DNA of 64,000 nt from Stappia albiluteola (GTDB lineage Bacteria; Pseudomonadota; Alphaproteobacteria; Rhizobiales; Stappiaceae): assembly GCF_014050225.1 (NCBI RefSeq), contig NZ_JACFXV010000034.1, positions 1 to 64,000 of the forward strand, given 5' to 3'. How positions within the stretch are numbered: position 1 is the stretch's first letter; every line of letters begins with the position of its first letter. Made by a program: the position numbers and the translations under genes. The notes beneath the pieces are model-generated. The model was not told where the DNA came from, ran no database searches, and worked only from the letters and a program-made list of their open reading frames with translations. Positions 61,602 through 64,000 of this stretch are shown piece after piece.

Positions 61602-64000
<2,399 letters not shown>

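Overview
The window is chromosomal DNA from an alphaproteobacterium of the Rhizobiales, most likely a Rhizobiaceae member close to Sinorhizobium/Ensifer, Rhizobium or Shinella; the genus cannot be fixed from sequence alone. The evidence is the high G+C coding style, a Porin_2-type porin, an alpha-glucoside operon (aglEFGAK with aglR), a fructose operon (frcBCA with frcR) and a gyrB at the right edge whose 5' end lies outside the window. No rRNA, tRNA or CRISPR array was seen.

Layout. (1) 1-4.8 kb is accessory DNA: a serine recombinase with a clear terminator, a helicase-like protein with an altered Walker A motif, an orphan 194-aa protein, and a scar where a truncated hypothetical gene meets a decayed alpha/beta-hydrolase fragment. 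(2) 4.8-7.3 kb is a compact cassette: DsbA-like oxidoreductase, two paired SMR transporters, a nucleoside deaminase and a MarR regulator, with a shared dyad motif at both ends. (3) 7.5-13.2 kb is a sulfatase locus: a TolB/TPR membrane regulator, a small orphan protein, a complete arylsulfatase, a second sulfatase collapsed by an in-frame deletion, and a secreted HAD phosphatase. (4) 13.3-16.9 kb is a metal-resistance block on the minus strand: cytochrome c, CPH-type P1B ATPase, a His/Cys-containing secreted protein and a SHOCT protein. (5) 17.6-22.7 kb holds the porin, a BBE-type flavoprotein, and a cysteine-synthase-like gene divergent from marR-thiE.

(6) 22.7-35 kb is a galactoside catabolic region. 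A minus-strand operon (binding protein, two permeases, GH36 alpha-galactosidase, dgoK, dgoA, GH42 beta-galactosidase, LacI regulator) diverges from an IclR regulator and the ABC ATPase that probably powers the transporter. Galactosides would be imported, cleaved, and galactose routed through the De Ley-Doudoroff pathway; galactose dehydrogenase and galactonate dehydratase are not in the window. (7) 35-42.4 kb is aglR and aglEFGAK for alpha-glucosides such as sucrose, maltose and trehalose. (8) 42.5-51.5 kb is an AfuABC-like transporter with an inositol-monophosphatase-family enzyme and a hybrid histidine kinase in the same direction, plus a response regulator converging on the kinase. (9) 51.6-61.3 kb is a minus-strand run frcR-frcBCA-PfkB kinase-zwf-edd-SMP30 lactonase: fructose uptake and phosphorylation joined to the Entner-Doudoroff pathway, without the usual pgl between zwf and edd. 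(10) gyrB closes the window.

The strongest non-coding pattern is that all four sugar-type binding-protein genes are followed by a GC-rich hairpin before the first permease gene. Several operators can be read directly: CAAAGCGCTTTG pairs for AglR, a 19-bp IclR-type palindrome just downstream of a sigma70-like promoter, paired TGTAnATACA sites for a MarR protein, and AT-rich direct repeats over the frcR promoter. No undescribed defence or mobile system could be demonstrated. The best candidates for something new are the helicase-like module at 1.4-3.7 kb and the DsbA/SMR/SMR/deaminase/MarR cassette.
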